Shown here: in pieces, positions 12,601 through 24,596 of the stretch
Position numbering within the stretch: the first letter of the stretch is position 1
How the letters are laid out: each line of letters opens with the position of its first letter
DNA from: Simmondsia chinensis
Lineage: Eukaryota; Streptophyta; Magnoliopsida; Caryophyllales; Simmondsiaceae
Assembly (NCBI GenBank): GCA_018398585.1
Contig: JAGTTD010000019.1
Coordinates: 1,835,702 to 1,899,701, forward strand
Reading direction: 5' to 3'
DNA length: 64,000 nucleotides
Notes under the pieces: model-generated
What the model was told of the DNA's origin: nothing
What the model saw: the letters and a program-made list of their open reading frames with translations, nothing else
Database searches by the model: none
Program-made: the position numbers and the translations under genes

Positions 12601-12995
12601 TTCATTTACGCTCGTATTTCAACCCAATGATTATTATGCCTATAAAAGCGTCTCATTCATAATTTTGTTCTGTTCAGGGATCACTGGCATGCTTAAAAGT
12701 CAGGGGTTACATGGTTAACTATGGACAGTCATCTGGCACACCAGACCCAGTTCCATTGTCGGCCCTCGCTGCAAAATCCCTCTTCTTGACAAGGCCCACT
12801 CTCATGCAATATACCGTGACCCGAGATGAGCTTCTAGAAGCTGCTGGTGAGTTATTCTCGAATATCGTGTCGGGCGTGCTAAAGCCTCTAGTTAATCACA
12901 CGTATCCTCTGTCAGAAGCCGCCCAGGCTCACACTGATCTCGAGAATCGGAGAACTACTGGGTCTGTGGTGCTTATACCAGATAATTCCCAGTAG
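6605..12995 (+). CDS. NAD(P)H:quinone oxidoreductase, zeta-crystallin-type MDR, organelle-targeted
   Basis: Five exons join in frame with GT-AG introns: 6605-6802, 8496-8637, 8757-8983, 11675-11932 and 12678-12995, giving 380 residues. Residues 1-52 are Ser/Arg-rich with no acidic residues, an organelle presequence; Met53 (6761, MVKAIRVHELGGPE) is where bacterial homologues begin and may be an alternative cytosolic start. The GroES-like domain spans about 53-185 (GLNFIDVYFRKGVY, FTPGMEAVGEVVAVGPG). It lacks the zinc-ligand pattern of alcohol dehydrogenases, as expected for QOR. The Rossmann nucleotide site is AAAGGVG at about 200-206. The C-terminus matches the family (LSEAAQAHTDLENRRTTGSVVL). 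The family reduces quinones or other enones with NADPH. Intron 1 holds an LTR remnant; intron 3 holds another LTR remnant and a 5S-derived SINE. Confidence 0.92.
7028..7430 (-). mobile_element. Copia-like LTR remnant in quinone oxidoreductase intron 1
   Basis: It contains the LTR-like sequence GATTTGGGTTCGATTTAG, then TTTACGTGGAAAAC and GAGAAAAACTACGGGCGG. This matches, in the same order and orientation, the stretch at 9055-9345 in intron 3. No internal coding domain remains. Confidence 0.5.
7542..7564. repeat. Poly-C tract, 23 nt
   Basis: An uninterrupted run of 23 C in intron 1 of the quinone oxidoreductase gene, followed by a (CT)n tract. Confidence 0.95.
9055..9345 (-). mobile_element. 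Copia-like LTR remnant in quinone oxidoreductase intron 3
   Basis: TGTTAGGGCAAATACCAAAG starts a stretch that continues GATTTAGATACCAA, ATTTACATGGAAAACCC and GAGAAAAACCACGAGTG. It is homologous to the remnant at 7028-7430. Boundaries are approximate. Confidence 0.5.
10210..10450 (-). mobile_element. 5S rRNA-derived SINE, (TTG)n-tail subfamily, in quinone oxidoreductase intron 3
   Basis: On the minus strand it opens with CTAATGCACCGGATCCCATT, which matches plant 5S rRNA from about nt 20, and continues through the 5S A box/C box region (GTTAAGCGTGCTTGGGCGAG, GATGGGTGACCTCCTGGGAA) to CCTCGTGTTGC. It then enters the shared LINE tail and ends GGGTGTGTTGTTGTTGTTG. No flanking duplication is obvious. 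It lies antisense to the host gene. Confidence 0.85.
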
Positions 12996-15255
12996 CAAAG
13001 TTTGCTAACCGATGTTATCGAGACGCCTGGTGTGTTCAAAGGTCAGATTCCACTATTTTCTTTTTCTTTTTCCCTTTGAAGTGTCCATGTGTTATACCGA
13101 CATTGAAGTATCCTTATTCGATATTCGATATGGGTGCTTAAGCGTAGAGTAAGAAGCTGAAATAACTATGTCTGTTGGTGTCCTTGGTATTGTTGTAGTC
13201 AAGTTGTCAAAATTAGGATTTTACTTGGATCGTTAAGGGCTTTTAGAATTGGAATTGTAAGATCAAATCGAAAATCATAAGGTTCTATGATATAATTGCT
13301 TTTAGTACTGAATTAATTACATAGTTCACATAAACATCGTATCAAATGATTGTGAGTTGTTTTCAAACTATGCTAATCAAGCTTTAAATTTAGCTAATTT
13401 AAGGTTACAACTTATGCTATGCTTTTATACTGCTTTGCAATTCGACTACGCATTTTAAAGTTTATTTTGCTCAAAAACTTCTTACCTTTATTGTCGTTTT
13501 TGGTGAGTTTGTTACATGGCAAATACAAATTTGACTTCAGGGAAAGAAAACGAGTTCATTTGCTGTGTAGGAATTTTTACTTTTTAACTTTTTATTTGTG
13601 CGAATGAGTTAGGATCTATAGAATTGTAAGATTCTATTATATGATTTGGCTCGTTAGTTTCGTTTAATTTCACTGGATTGTAAGGCTCTATAAAAATTAA
13701 GATGCTATTAAGAATCAACATTGGTCAACAATTGTAGGATAGTAGAATCTTAAGGTCCGAAGATTTGACTCATTAGCTGATAACCATGGTTATAGTCACC
13801 ACCGGCTAGATTGTACAAAGAAATTACTTGATCTAGATCCATGTTACCTATACTCGAGTATGAGGGTGTTCCGAAAAGAAAAAAAAGGTAAGTTAAAAGT
13901 AGATAGCTTGGTTGCTGTAGTTTGGTGACAACTAACCTTCATTATTAAAGCTTGCTATCATCCATGACTGTTTCTTAGCACCGCTGTGATCCACTCCCAC
14001 CCTCGACTATTAATTGCTTGAAATTGTTAAATTAGTTTTTGTTGTACTAGATAAGTTCTTTTCAAATGTGTATTACACGATCGAACACTACAGTAAAAGA
14101 ATATAAATTTTGTTAAAACGGATAAAATAGAAAAAGTTAAGTTAAAAACATATCAACGCCACCAAGAGCCTCAAAAAGGCTCCCGCTAAGGTAGGATTTG
14201 GGGAAGTAAGATGTACGTATCATGACCCTTACAGGGTGCTATCTTGTAAGGAGGTTGTTTCCGAAGAACCCTTAATCCCAAAAAGCTTTGCGGAACATTC
14301 AGCCTCGTAAGTAAAACATTTGTGTATAGAAAAGGAAAAAAGAAACTAAAAAAAGAAAGAAGCTTCGACAAACGCTCCATTCAGACAGAAAGATAAGCCC
14401 ACAATTTTCTGAAGAATAGTTCATTTATCTTTTTGTGTAGTGGTAGTGCATGTGTCGCAGATGCTCTGCTTATCACAGAAATAGAACTGTTGGTCTAAAT
14501 ATGACTCATTCATTCTATAATTTTTCCATTTTTCACTCTAAGGCGTCATTTTCGGGTGAAGTAAATCTTGTGATGTGGTTTCAATTTAGTTTGTGTCAGT
14601 TTAGTTTGCTGCTATAAGAAGCAAACAGATATCGATGGCCGACACAGTTGTTGTGAGAGAGGAGCACACCAATGCTAGTCTATAGTGCGCTTAGGCTTCC
14701 GTATTTGTTATTGCTGTTGCTTTATTGTTACTTGTATGTCGGATATTTGCTTTATTTGACTTTGACTTGGATTTTGTAAATTTATTCCTTCTTTTCCCTT
14801 TAGGGTTGGGGCCCTTTATGGGTATGCCTGCATATGTTTTACGCTTCCCAGACCTTGTCTTAGTAGAAGCCTCTATGAGACAGTGGGTAGCTGTTGACAT
14901 TGTATAGAATAAAAAAGACAATTATAGAGCCAAGGAACAGAATGTGCAACATGATCAAAGGCAGGTAAAAAGATCCTTTGCTTTGTAAAATGGTCCGCTA
15001 CAGCACCGTAATATTGTTGGACTTGTGTTCGACAAAAACAGGTATAACAGGAGAGCGAAAGGAGAGGGGGCTTCAAAATTTGAAAGAGAGGGAGGGGAGG
15101 CCTAGAAATTGATGGGGGAGGAGTCATGTCAGGAATATAATGCAGATGCAGTTGCATGTGTTCACTCCGAATCTTCAATGTTTTGCGTGTTTTTATTATT
15201 GAATCTGCTTGTCTTTTAGCCGTTGCCCTTTCCTTTTACTCTTTTTTAATTTGAT
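12996..15255. other. Intergenic spacer downstream of the quinone oxidoreductase gene
   Basis: It includes the 3'UTR and then AT-rich DNA without a recognisable gene. Two degenerate retroposon tails are visible: 14161-14290 (listed separately) and a weaker one around 14835-14895 (CCCAGACCTTG, GACAGTGGGTA). ORFs at 13419, 14186 and 14873 look like chance. Confidence 0.4.
14161..14290 (-). mobile_element. Degenerate LINE/SINE 3' tail
   Basis: The minus strand shows TTCGGAAACAACCTCCTTAC, CACCCTGTAAGGGT and TAGCGGGAGCC in the same order as the shared retroposon tail. It is heavily mutated, without a (TTG)n end or detectable 5S head. Confidence 0.5.
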
Positions 15256-15271
15256 AATATTTTAAAGTTTA

Positions 15272-15456
15272 AGCGTGCTTGGGCGAGAGTAGTACCAGGA
15301 TGGGTGATCTCCTGAGAAGTCATCACCCTCAGGTTGGGGGCACGGGGAAACAACCTCTCTCTTCAGGTTAACACCCTGAAGGGGGAAGGCTGCATATATT
15401 CGCCCCCCCCCCCCGACCTTGCATAGGCGAGAGCCCTTGAGGCACTGGGTATGTTC
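15272..15456 (+). mobile_element. 5S rRNA-derived SINE, ATGTTC-tail subfamily, 5'-truncated, 17-bp target duplication
   Basis: The insertion is bounded by perfect 17-bp duplications AATATTTTAAAGTTTAA at 15256-15272 and 15457-15473. It begins at AAGCGTGCTTGGGCGAGAG (5S nt about 54), so the first 53 nt of the head are missing. It passes GATGGGTGATCTCCTGAGAA and CTCAGGTTGGGGGCACGGG, and ends GGCACTGGGTATGTTC. This directly shows a single target-primed retroposition. Confidence 0.93.
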
Positions 15457-15954
15457 AATATTTTAAAGTTTAAACCCATTTAACCAATTATAAGTGTTTT
15501 AATTTGGAAAAGGGAGGGAATATGTATTGGAGTGAGTATGGCTGACGAAAATGGATTATTCTTTGTTTTGTTTCTCTACTTGTCCACTAAAATGCGATCG
15601 AGATTTAGTGTATGTTTGGCCGTGTTATTGTGTTGGAAAAAGAAATGCTTGTTTAACGAATAAATGAAATCTTTAACGAGTTTTCTACGTGTTTTGCGTC
15701 TACACGGGAAAACACTTGTAGATAAAAATAGAATCCATTTGCTTTTAGAGGTGCGAAAGTAAAATTAAAAATTTATAAGACAAACATATTTTCTTTGATA
15801 ATTTAAAAAAACTTAATTCTCAAAAGTAATTATGAAAAATGTAATAATTGGAGGAAAAAGAAACAGTTTAACTGGTCTTTCTGGCTCTAGAATTCACACA
15901 GTTGTGTTTTCTTTCAATCGGTAAGGATTACAATGTAAATGTTAAATTTCACCG

Positions 15955-16240
15955 GATCTTTTGACCCGGCTCATAGAGTTGAAACACATGAGATCCATAT
16001 ATAAGTCCAAGAGGGGTTTCATTATAAAACCAATTAGCAATAGGTAAAATAACCCACTAAGCTTATAAATTGATCTCTTCACTCTCACAATTCTAATGTG
16101 AGATTCTTATTACTAGGCTCACATGTGGAGTCTCAATAGATTTCGATACCTCTAGTTTGGTTGGTGAGTAGCTTTACCACTTACCAATTCAAGCCGGTCA
16201 TCGTGGTACAATGTCGTCACAAGAATTTAGAAAAGGGTGA
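15955..16240 (-). repeat. Dispersed LTR-like repeat
   Basis: It is homologous, in opposite orientation, to 42555-42770 and 42895-43345 (shared ACCAATTxGxAATAGG, GATCTCTTCACT and CTCACATGTGGAGT blocks). At 42755 the family is followed by TGGTATTAGAGC, resembling a tRNA-Met primer-binding site, which suggests an old LTR. Confidence 0.4.
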
Positions 16241-16741
16241 ATGCCACCATAGGTTGGGCAAAAGGAGGATATAATATTATACCCGTACTCGTTCCTTACA
16301 ACTAGTTTTCGTGGCTCTATAATTCACCCATATCTCTTGAGTTAGTTTATCATATTTCTATAAACCCGAGGCTATATCTTATATTCAATTATTATTACAT
16401 CAGTGAAAGGTGTTTAGTCCGTATTATTATATTTATTTTTATATTTTGGCTCGTATCAATAGATAGATGTGATGTGACTTGTGTTTAACATATATAAAGA
16501 AGATAAGAGGATAAATAAATGCAGGAGAGCAAATGCCATAAAGAAGATAAGGGTTTTTGTGTGGCAGAAGAAAGCAAAGGGCTTCAAACGCGACAATCAT
16601 TTAAGAGCTGTGAGTGGGGCCGACCCCTCTGCTTCCAATTAATGAATTCTTATTTAATACATTTTAATGTATCTAATACTTCCAAATAAATATTTTTAGT
16701 AATTTTTAAATTAAATATCTTAATATTTAAATATATATATA

Positions 16742-17255
16742 GAGTAAATTATAAATAAAATTTCTGACTTTTACTTCAATAATAAATTTTTTTTTTCATA
16801 AATAAAATTACTCGTTAAACTTCCTCACTTTTAAAAATTTTTTACTTTGCCCCAAATAACTTTTTTTTGACTATTTTGCTCCTCAATAAAAAAAAGTTAT
16901 ATTTTATCTCATAATATTTTTTTATAAAAATTTTAAAACTACTTTATATCTTCTGAACTTATATAATATTACTATAATTAATTAAAATAATTATATTTTT
17001 ATAAATATAAAAAATTTCCTTACTTTTTTGCTAAAAATATAAAAAAAAATTAAATTTTTATCTAATAATATAAAATTCTCTTCTAAAATAAAATTAAACA
17101 TTAGTGGCAAAATGGTCAAAAATAAGTTGTATAGAAATTAAGTGATAAATTTTTAAAAGTGAAGAGATTTTGTAAGTACTTTTATTTGTCAGGAGATTTT
17201 CTGTTTTTGAAGCAAAAGCTAAGGGGGTTTTCTGTAATTTATATATATATATATA
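16742..17255. mobile_element. Foldback MITE with long inverted repeats
   Basis: The left arm (GTAAATTATAAATAAAATTT... CTTTTACTTCAA) and the right arm (TTGAAGCAAAAGCT... TTTCTGTAATTTATAT) are inverted copies over more than 100 bp. The inner blocks CTCACTTTTAAAAATTT / AAATTTTTAAAAGTGAAG also pair. The element is embedded between (AT)n tracts, so the TSD cannot be read. Confidence 0.5.
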
Positions 17256-18084
17256 TATACACCTTAAGAATTAGAAGTTTTATCTTATATATACTCTAAA
17301 CTTTAAGAATTTTATTCTAATATTTATGGGGGATCAATTTTTTCATCAAAGAAAACATGAGGGAATATATATATATATAGAAAATCTAAGAAACCCATTT
17401 GAATGGACTTACAATAATTATAGACTAGCAGAGTAAATGACTCGAATTCGTACGACAATATATTTAAACATGTTTGAAATGAATTAAAAATCAAATTTTC
17501 ATTCCTTCTCTTCAAAAATATCCCAAGTAATCCAAGCAGTCACTTAACGGCTTTAATTCTTTAAGGGTCAATTTTAAAAATTAATAATATTATGCTTTTT
17601 CTGCTGCATGTTACATTCATAATTTGAGAAATAACTATATTCGTGTAATAAAACAATGAACATATGTATACATATATTATATATAATATGATAAACTCAT
17701 ATATTAACTAATATTATAATATAAAGTAAATTATTTAAAATATTAGAAAATAAATATCATCTTAAATGGGCTTTGCTAGTGCTACAGTATGGGACAGCCT
17801 GCGCAGGCAAATTATATAATTAAGACCATTCCCATTCAATTTTTATTTATCTTTATTAATTAATTCAATATATAATGAGGTGTGTTGATTTTTTATGTAT
17901 TAGCACAAAAAAGTACAATCATAATTATATACTTAGATAAAATTAAATATTATAGAAGTAATTACATGGTTGTTATTTATCCAAAAAAGCATATGTATGT
18001 ACATATGTAATATTTTCTATTATTTAACAATTATCTATATCTACATAAATCATCTTAGTTGGTAATTGAAATGATAACATAAAG

Positions 18085-18293
18085 TTTTTTTTTTTTTTTT
18101 TTTGGCTAATGAGGATCCCGGTAACCCGGTAAATCCTGACCCATGCGGTGGCTCATGCACCACAGGAATCAATTAAGTCAAGGATTTCTTAAGGAGAGAT
18201 TTAAAAGGGGAATCGAACTCTAGACCTTTTGGCATACAACAATACTATATTCTCCTTACTTGCCACCTACTATTGATGCAAGGTCCTGATGGG
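18085..18293 (-). mobile_element. tRNA-derived SINE (minus orientation)
   Basis: On the minus strand it has a B-box-like GGTCTAGAGTTCGATTCC, then CATGGGTCAGGATTTACCGG and GGATCCTCATTAGCC, followed by a 19-nt A tract. The 3' module is related to the SINE at 5143-5336. Confidence 0.6.
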
Positions 18294-19039
18294 TAATGTA
18301 AAAGATTTGAGTGACAACAATTCTAACAATTAAAAGCGCTCGAACAGATAGCCAAATTTTCCAAATAGGTACATTTTCGAAGGATCAAGATCGTGTTTTT
18401 TTAGAAACAACCATGTTTCAAATGAAAACCAATTCTTCTTCCATGTCAAATTAAGTATTACGTGTTTATGATAAATAAGTAATAAATAAATAAAATAACA
18501 AAAAACATGATTGGAAACTCGCTTGGAGATCAACTCTAAGCTGGATCACAATTAAGTTCGGTACTCAAAACCACTAGGAGAGACCAAAAATAAGGTATAG
18601 ATAGTTCTGCCATTTTTTTAAAAACGATATAAGATTTTTAACTTGTTGGAATCGATTGAATACATGGATGGATCAAGTTTTATAAATGGATAAACGAACA
18701 TCCCATTCAACATTTATATTTCACTAATATCATAGTTTACAATTTTTAAAAGAGATGGAAGCATGATTTGCCACCAATTATGGTTACGAAAAGAATCAAA
18801 ATTGGTTTTAGCGACTCAATGAGTAGCCATATTACAAGTTCTAGGAGTTTTGGCTTTTATTTCAGTAAAGAAGAAGGGCTTGGGCCACAAAAAAAACAAA
18901 AAAAAAACAAAAAAAAAATTAGACCGAGCTAGATCTAACATTCTAAATTATAAAACTGATATCCACGGGCAACGGAATCTAAAGGTCGATGTGAGTGCTT
19001 ATAAAAATGTAACATGGTAAACACATGTTTGGCCATGTC

Positions 19040-19426
19040 TAAGGGTGTAAATGAGTCGAGTTGGCTTGTAAGGGCCGTCATAAAGTTCAAAAGGCTCAGT
19101 TCGCTTTGAGCTTGAGTTTGTAGGCTCGTGAGCCTAAACACGCCTAAACGAGTCCTTTTTTCATATAATATATCTACTTAAATATGTCCGATGAAGTTAA
19201 ATTTGAGTCTAAACGAGCCCAAACGATCCTAGATTAAGCTTAAATGAGTCGAAATATTACAAGCATAATTTGAAGCTCGCTGAACTTAAATCTAGCCGAG
19301 TAGAGCTTGAGCTTGAACTTTCGGACCTTGCTGAGCTTCAAGCCAAGCTCGAGTTGAGCTTAATGTAGATGAACCGAGCCTCAAGTTTGGAAGACTCGGA
19401 CTCGGCTCAGCTTAAGTACACCCCTA
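19040..19426. mobile_element. MITE of the GAGCTCGAG-rich type
   Basis: The ends are TAAGGGTGTAAATGAGTCGA and CTCAGCTTAAGTACACCCCTA, which are imperfect inverted repeats. The interior is made of repeated GAGCTTGAG/GAGCC words. A related word pattern without clear ends is at 12340-12640 in the last intron of the quinone oxidoreductase gene. Confidence 0.45.
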
Positions 19427-20783
19427 ACTATGCCATATACTTAATTTACTACGTTTTCTTCGAAATTTCTGGTTTTTAGAATTAGATTTTTAAATTCCGG
19501 ATAAAATAAATTTTTTTGTCCAATTTTAAAGTTATATTTTGTGTACATTTTTCTGAACCATTAATTTTATAATTTTTTTCAAAAACAAATAGAAAAATAA
19601 ATTCTGTTTTCACTTTAATATACTTTTATATACTGATCAAGTATTAAAAAAAAAAAAAAAAAAAAAAACCGAATAAAATATTTTATTTTCAGTTTTTTGA
19701 AATAACGAGACCCCAGATCTGTTCCCAAGAGGAATGGTTGCCAATGCTTACGTCACACTTAAAGGATATAATTTTTGAAATCACCAATTAATTAATTTAA
19801 AAATAAAAGCAATAATTAAAGAAAAGGATTAAGATTAGGGTTATGGGTAATCGGGATTAAGGAGATAAGCACCGTGGTACCTCCGGCGTACATTAATACC
19901 TTCAGATCCCCCAACTACCTTAGACTCCTTTTATTATAATAATTAGCCAAATATAATTTTTTTATTGTTTTTGTTGTTCCGTGCCTCAAATTTAAGTCTC
20001 GATTTTGAAGAATAGGTCTAGGGTGAATCAGAGCGATTGTGCTCGAGACTGTGTCCCATCATTGACCTCAAAAACATCTACTTCAACTTCAAATCTTCAC
20101 TCTCGTGTTCTACTAGTCTCATTCAGCTCTATTATTAACCATGCTCAAAGTTGGGGACTGTACTTGTATGGCTTTAATTATGACGCCAAATTAGACCATG
20201 TAATAGACAATTTTGTACTTTTATTTTTTCCTTTTCTTGGATTAACTCTATGTTCCTTCTTGACAATTTCTCCTCTCTTTAATTATCAAAAAAATCTACT
20301 TTCATTATGTTTGACCTGTGTATATAAATATGTCATATTATTTGAGTTTCATACAACAACTATTATTTATAAATTTTTATTGCCTTAGAGTTATAAGATA
20401 ATTTAAATTATATTTAACGATATGTTAATTCGATAATTAATTCTGAAAAATTATAATAAAATTTCATGTATTCTTTATTAGTCCCTTTTTTTTAACTGAG
20501 TATATTCTTTATTGGTCTCAAATGTAAGACCATATTATTTGTACTATTTTAAATTTAAAAATTAGTCTGTAGCAAAAAAAAAATAAAAATAAAACTCATA
20601 TATTAAATAAGTAATATGTGAGTAACCCATTTATTAAATAATAAGTTAGATAATAGTTCAGAAGTCCATACACTTATTCAATTTTGGGTCAACCCTTTTC
20701 TAAAACCAATCATCCAACATAATAATATAAACATCGACATTCGGTATTTTTTTTTTTTTTTTTTTTATAAAGTAAAAAATTTG

Positions 20784-20816
<33 letters not shown>

Positions 20817-20832
20817 TGGTTTTTAACATCAA

Positions 20833-20911
20833 TCTTGAAGGATAAAGTTGCATACATCCCCAACCCTGCATATGCGGGAGTCCTTCAGATATTGGGTCAA
20901 TTGTTGTTGGT
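20833..20911 (+). mobile_element. Degenerate LINE/SINE 3' tail
   Basis: GTTGCATACATCCCC, CCCTGCATATGCGGGAGTCC and ATTGGGTCAATTGTTGTTGG follow the order of the shared tail. It is 5'-truncated with no 5S head. Confidence 0.6.
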
Positions 20912-21627
20912 ATTGTATTCAATAAAAATTAAAACGAGAAAAATAAAATTTTCATTATGAAAATGTAACATTTAATTTGGGTAATATAATTGTCAGAGCA
21001 AAAATGTTAACATTTGTTATTGTTCTGACAAGTACATTTTTTACTTTGGCAATAACAACACCCATTTAGAGTACATTTAGTTTATCTTATTTTAACTTAT
21101 CTGTTTCAATAAGATCTATTCATTTATGATCTATACCTATTTACAATGAATTATTTGATTTTGCATGTAGAAAGATCTTTCTTACAAAAATAAAATATTT
21201 GTATATAAGTTTAAAAAATAACTTACCTATTATAAGGCCAAAAATAATTTAATAATACAAATCAAGTAGTAATAATAGGTAAGAGAAAATCGCAATAATA
21301 GTTGGTCCTCGTCATGGTGTTAACTACAGATAGTGATAAAAAAATAAAATAGGTTATGATGGTTACTATTTAATGCTAATATTATCTTTTTAAAATATTT
21401 TTCTGAAATAAATTGTAAAAAAAATCCAATCTCGCATCATTTTCTGATTAATATAACTAAGCTACAAAAAAGATATAGCAAGATCTTTTTTGTTAACCAA
21501 ATAAAAATTTTAATCAATATTTTTAATTTTAAACTGTTAAAAAATTAAACTAAATAACAATTTCCAATGAGAGAGGGTGTCATTTTAGCATGTCGTTGCC
21601 ATGTTCAAAAGCTCTTGGAAGTGAGTG

Positions 21628-21630
<3 letters not shown>

Positions 21631-21668
<38 letters not shown>
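21631..21668. repeat. Poly-C tract, 38 nt
   Basis: An uninterrupted run of 38 C, 32 bp before the target duplication of the LINE at 21718. It is not part of the LINE, because the duplicated target sequence lies between them. Confidence 0.95.
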
Positions 21669-21673
<5 letters not shown>

Positions 21674-21717
21674 CACCTTCATCTATTTTATTACTTAGAT
21701 ATCATGATGTTCACATG

Positions 21718-22861
21718 TGTACCTTAGTGCATGCTTTTTGCAGACGACATAGTGTTAGTGGAGGAGTCGCGGGAAGAGGTAAATGAGAAACTGGAATGAT
21801 GGAGAGGGGCATTAAAGTCGAAGGGTTTACGACTAAGCAGAGTCAAGATTGGATCTAAGACCATAGCGAAGAAGAAGAGCTTCAGGTACTTGGGGTCCAT
21901 GGTACAGGACAATGGTGAAGTTGACGACAATGTTAACAGCCGGATTAAAGCGGGGTGGCATAAGTGGAGGTTGGCCTCCGCGGTACTTTGTAATAGAAAG
22001 TTCCCTTTGAAGCTAAAGGGAAGGTACTATAAGACGGTCGTGAGGCCTGCCATGACGTATGGGACGGAGTGCAGGGCGATGAAACAACAGCACACACAGA
22101 AAATGAAGATGGCGGACATGCGAATGCTGAGGTGGATACGCGGACACACAAGGAAGGATATGATCAGAAATGAAGTTATAAAAGACAAATTGGCATAGTC
22201 CCCATCGAAGATAAATTAAGAGAGCAACGTTTGAGGTGGTTTGGTCATGTTATAAGGAGACCAAATAACGCTCTAGTAAGGAGGTGCGAACAGCCCCTTA
22301 CTACACTAGGCAGGAGAGGAAGAGGCAGGCCAAAGAAGAGATGGATGGAGACGATCCGACAAGACCTCACCCAGTTGAACCTTTGGGAGGAGATGACCTT
22401 AGATAGGGCCCAATGGAGGGCTAGTATAGGGGTTATAGATGCTCCAGTTGGAATAGGGTAGTCTAGCTTTTTAGTGCTAGACCGTGTTATCCTCCTGGCG
22501 CACTTAGGTTGCATATTTGCTCCCATGAACTTCTACATGCAGGCATGCATACCTGTCTACCTATCATTTGATTTCATTTGATTTTTAATCATTTGATTTC
22601 TGCTTGATTCCTGCTTGATGTGGCTTGCTTGGTGTCTTGTGTTTTGGGTCTTGTGTGATTTGTGTTTGCTGTCTTGACCGCTTTGTTGTTTTCCTGTTGC
22701 CAGGTCTCATGCTCTTGACGGCAGACCAGTATCTCAGGTTGGGGGTCCTCGGAAACAGCCTCTTTTCAGGGTAGCCCCCTGAAGGGAGAAGGCTGCATAC
22801 ATCTACCCTCCCCAGACCTTGCTGTTGCTGGAGCCCTTTGGCACTGGGTTTGTTGTTGTTG
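21718..22861 (+). mobile_element. 5'-truncated RTE-type LINE with 18-bp target duplication
   Basis: Flanking duplications TATCATGATGTTCACATG lie at 21700-21717 and 22862-22879. The body begins inside the reverse transcriptase at CMLFADDIVLVEES, the catalytic FADD block of non-LTR RTs. It continues through FRYLGSMV, RYYKTVVRPAMTYGTEC, MLRWIRGHTRKD, LREQRLRWFGHVIRRP and GRRGRGRPKKRWMETIRQDL to a stop at about 22461, with in-frame stop or frameshift breaks at about 21800 and 22198. The 3'UTR ends in the tail GGTTGGGGGTCCTCGGAAAC ... GGCACTGGGTTTGTTGTTGTTG. RTE clade is inferred from the ORF end and the trinucleotide tail. This tail is the same as that of the 5S-derived SINEs here. Confidence 0.9.
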
Positions 22862-23604
22862 TATCATGATGTTCACATGAATGTATCTCAATATTAAAGC
22901 GTTTTATTAACTTATAATAAGATACTTATATATAAAAGTTTTGTCACATAAGTATTCTAAAATATTATAATTTTATCAATTGGGTATTCTTCCCAAAATT
23001 CGGTTGATTTTTAATGAAGACTGTTAAAGTGGAATGTCAGTTCAACAATACATGTGTATCCTCTATTATAATATGGCTAATTTTTATTGGAAAATATTAA
23101 CATGTCATATCATTTTGGTAATATACATAAGTTTCGTTAGAATCTGGCCAAATTTTTTTCCCCATATAATCCGTTGTTTTTCCAAAAAAACACTAACATA
23201 AGGCATATATATCACCATAGTCATGTGTTGCATGTACATTTTCGGTGAAAATTAGCTGAATTTTAATGAAAAAATCACCAAATTCTAGTATAGAGTACTT
23301 AGACAATAAAAATATCAAACCTTAAAATACCTTATTGGTACAATAAAAAAGGAGGAAAAATAAAATCCAACATAGACAACCTATGAAAATAAATGGCAAA
23401 ATATATATATATAAGGAACTACTTCACTCATTGCTAATTAGTTTTGGGATAAAATCTCATTCAGTTTGTATCACTTATCACAATTAGGTAACAAATATTC
23501 AAATTCAAAACACTTAGTGAAAATTTCACTCTACATATACTTACATATATTACAAATTTATTAACTTATAAAAAATAATTGTACCCAATTGAGGCATATA
23601 AATT

Positions 23605-23990
23605 CAAGGATTATTTATAGCAAATGTCTCTATACTTTACCCATTATATTAATTTACTCCTTTTACTTTAATTATGTTAATTTAGTTCCTCTACTATTTA
23701 TATTGTGTTACTTTGGTCCATAGAGTAAAATTTATGTTAAGATTTTGATGAAATTATTAATGATTCGGCAACAAGTTGGGTTAAATTGAGTAAATAGGTG
23801 TATTTGTAGTGGAGTACTTGTATACATGATTGTATCATTAAAAATTACATCGTTAACTTAACTATAATTTTATCATATGACTAAATTGACACAATATAAA
23901 TAGTAGAAGGACTAAATTGACACGATTAAAAGATAAGGACTAAATTGACATAATAAGTAAAGTACAGGGACCTTTGGTGCAAATAACCCT
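23605..23990. mobile_element. Foldback MITE with about 95-bp inverted repeats
   Basis: The left arm CTATACTTTACCCATTATAT... TTATGTTAATTTAGTTCC pairs with the right arm GGACTAAATTGACATAATAA... AAGTACAGGGACC. Each arm holds repeated CTAAATTGACA(C) words. The interior is non-coding. Confidence 0.5.
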
Positions 23991-24040
23991 AAATTTAGCA
24001 TATCTAGCATTTTCCTACATTAATAATAGAATTTTTCTAC

Positions 24041-24596
24041 TAACAACAACAACAAACCCAGTGCCTCCAAGGGCTCCCGCATAAGCAGGGTCTAGGGGGG
24101 TAGGTGTACGCAGCCTTCCCCTTCAGAGGGCTACCCTGAAGAGAGGCTGTTTCCGAGAGCCCCCAACCTGAGACGCTGGTCCGCAGCATTGAGCATGTGA
24201 CCTGGCAGTAGAGGAATAATAAAGCATGAGTAGGGCAAAACAAACGAGAAGCAAAAACAACACACTCGAAGCTTGCCACATTAAACAGAAAAAGATAAGA
24301 TAAAGATAATAGTAGAGATAAGGATAGAGATATAGACCAGTAGGCCAGTAGCAGCTCATGAGAGCAAGTACACAACCTACGTGCACCAAGAGGATGCCAA
24401 GGCCTAGCACTAGAATGCTCGACTACCCTACTCTAACTAGAGCATCTATTACCCCTATGCTAGCCCTCCATTGGGCCCTGTCTAAGATCATCTCCTCCCG
24501 AAGGTTTAGGTGGGTGAGGTCTTGTTGGATCATCTCCAGTCACCTCTTCTTTGGCCTGCCTCTTCCTCTTCTACCTAGCGTAGCAAGGGGCTATTT
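24041..24596 (-). mobile_element. 5'-truncated RTE-type LINE, 3' end
   Basis: On the minus strand the RT ORF end is recognisable (GRRGRGRPKKR-like, WMIQQDLTHLNLREEMILD, RAQWRASIGVIDALVRVG). The 3'UTR and the tail CTCTTCAGGGTAGCCCTCTG ... GCACTGGGTTTGTTGTTGTTG follow. It is closely related to 21718-22861 but truncated further 3'. No clear duplication was found. Confidence 0.82.

Larger units (their letters stand above)
15474..21630. other. Repeat-rich, AT-rich intergenic spacer
   Basis: No gene is supported. It contains a dispersed LTR-like repeat, a foldback MITE, a tRNA SINE, a GAGCTCGAG-rich MITE, an (AT)n microsatellite at 20790-20816 and a SINE tail, all listed separately. The 127-codon ORF at 20005-20388 has no recognisable domain and is probably chance. 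Confidence 0.4.

Noticed and set aside
20005..20388. 127-codon plus-strand ORF as a gene
   Set aside because: No domain, AT-driven composition, no splice or promoter context. I could not support it.
24040..24410. Minus-strand ORFs of 95-111 codons with hydrophobic stretches as membrane proteins
   Set aside because: They lie in the 3'UTR and tail of the LINE at 24041-24596 and are in the wrong frame for its ORF.
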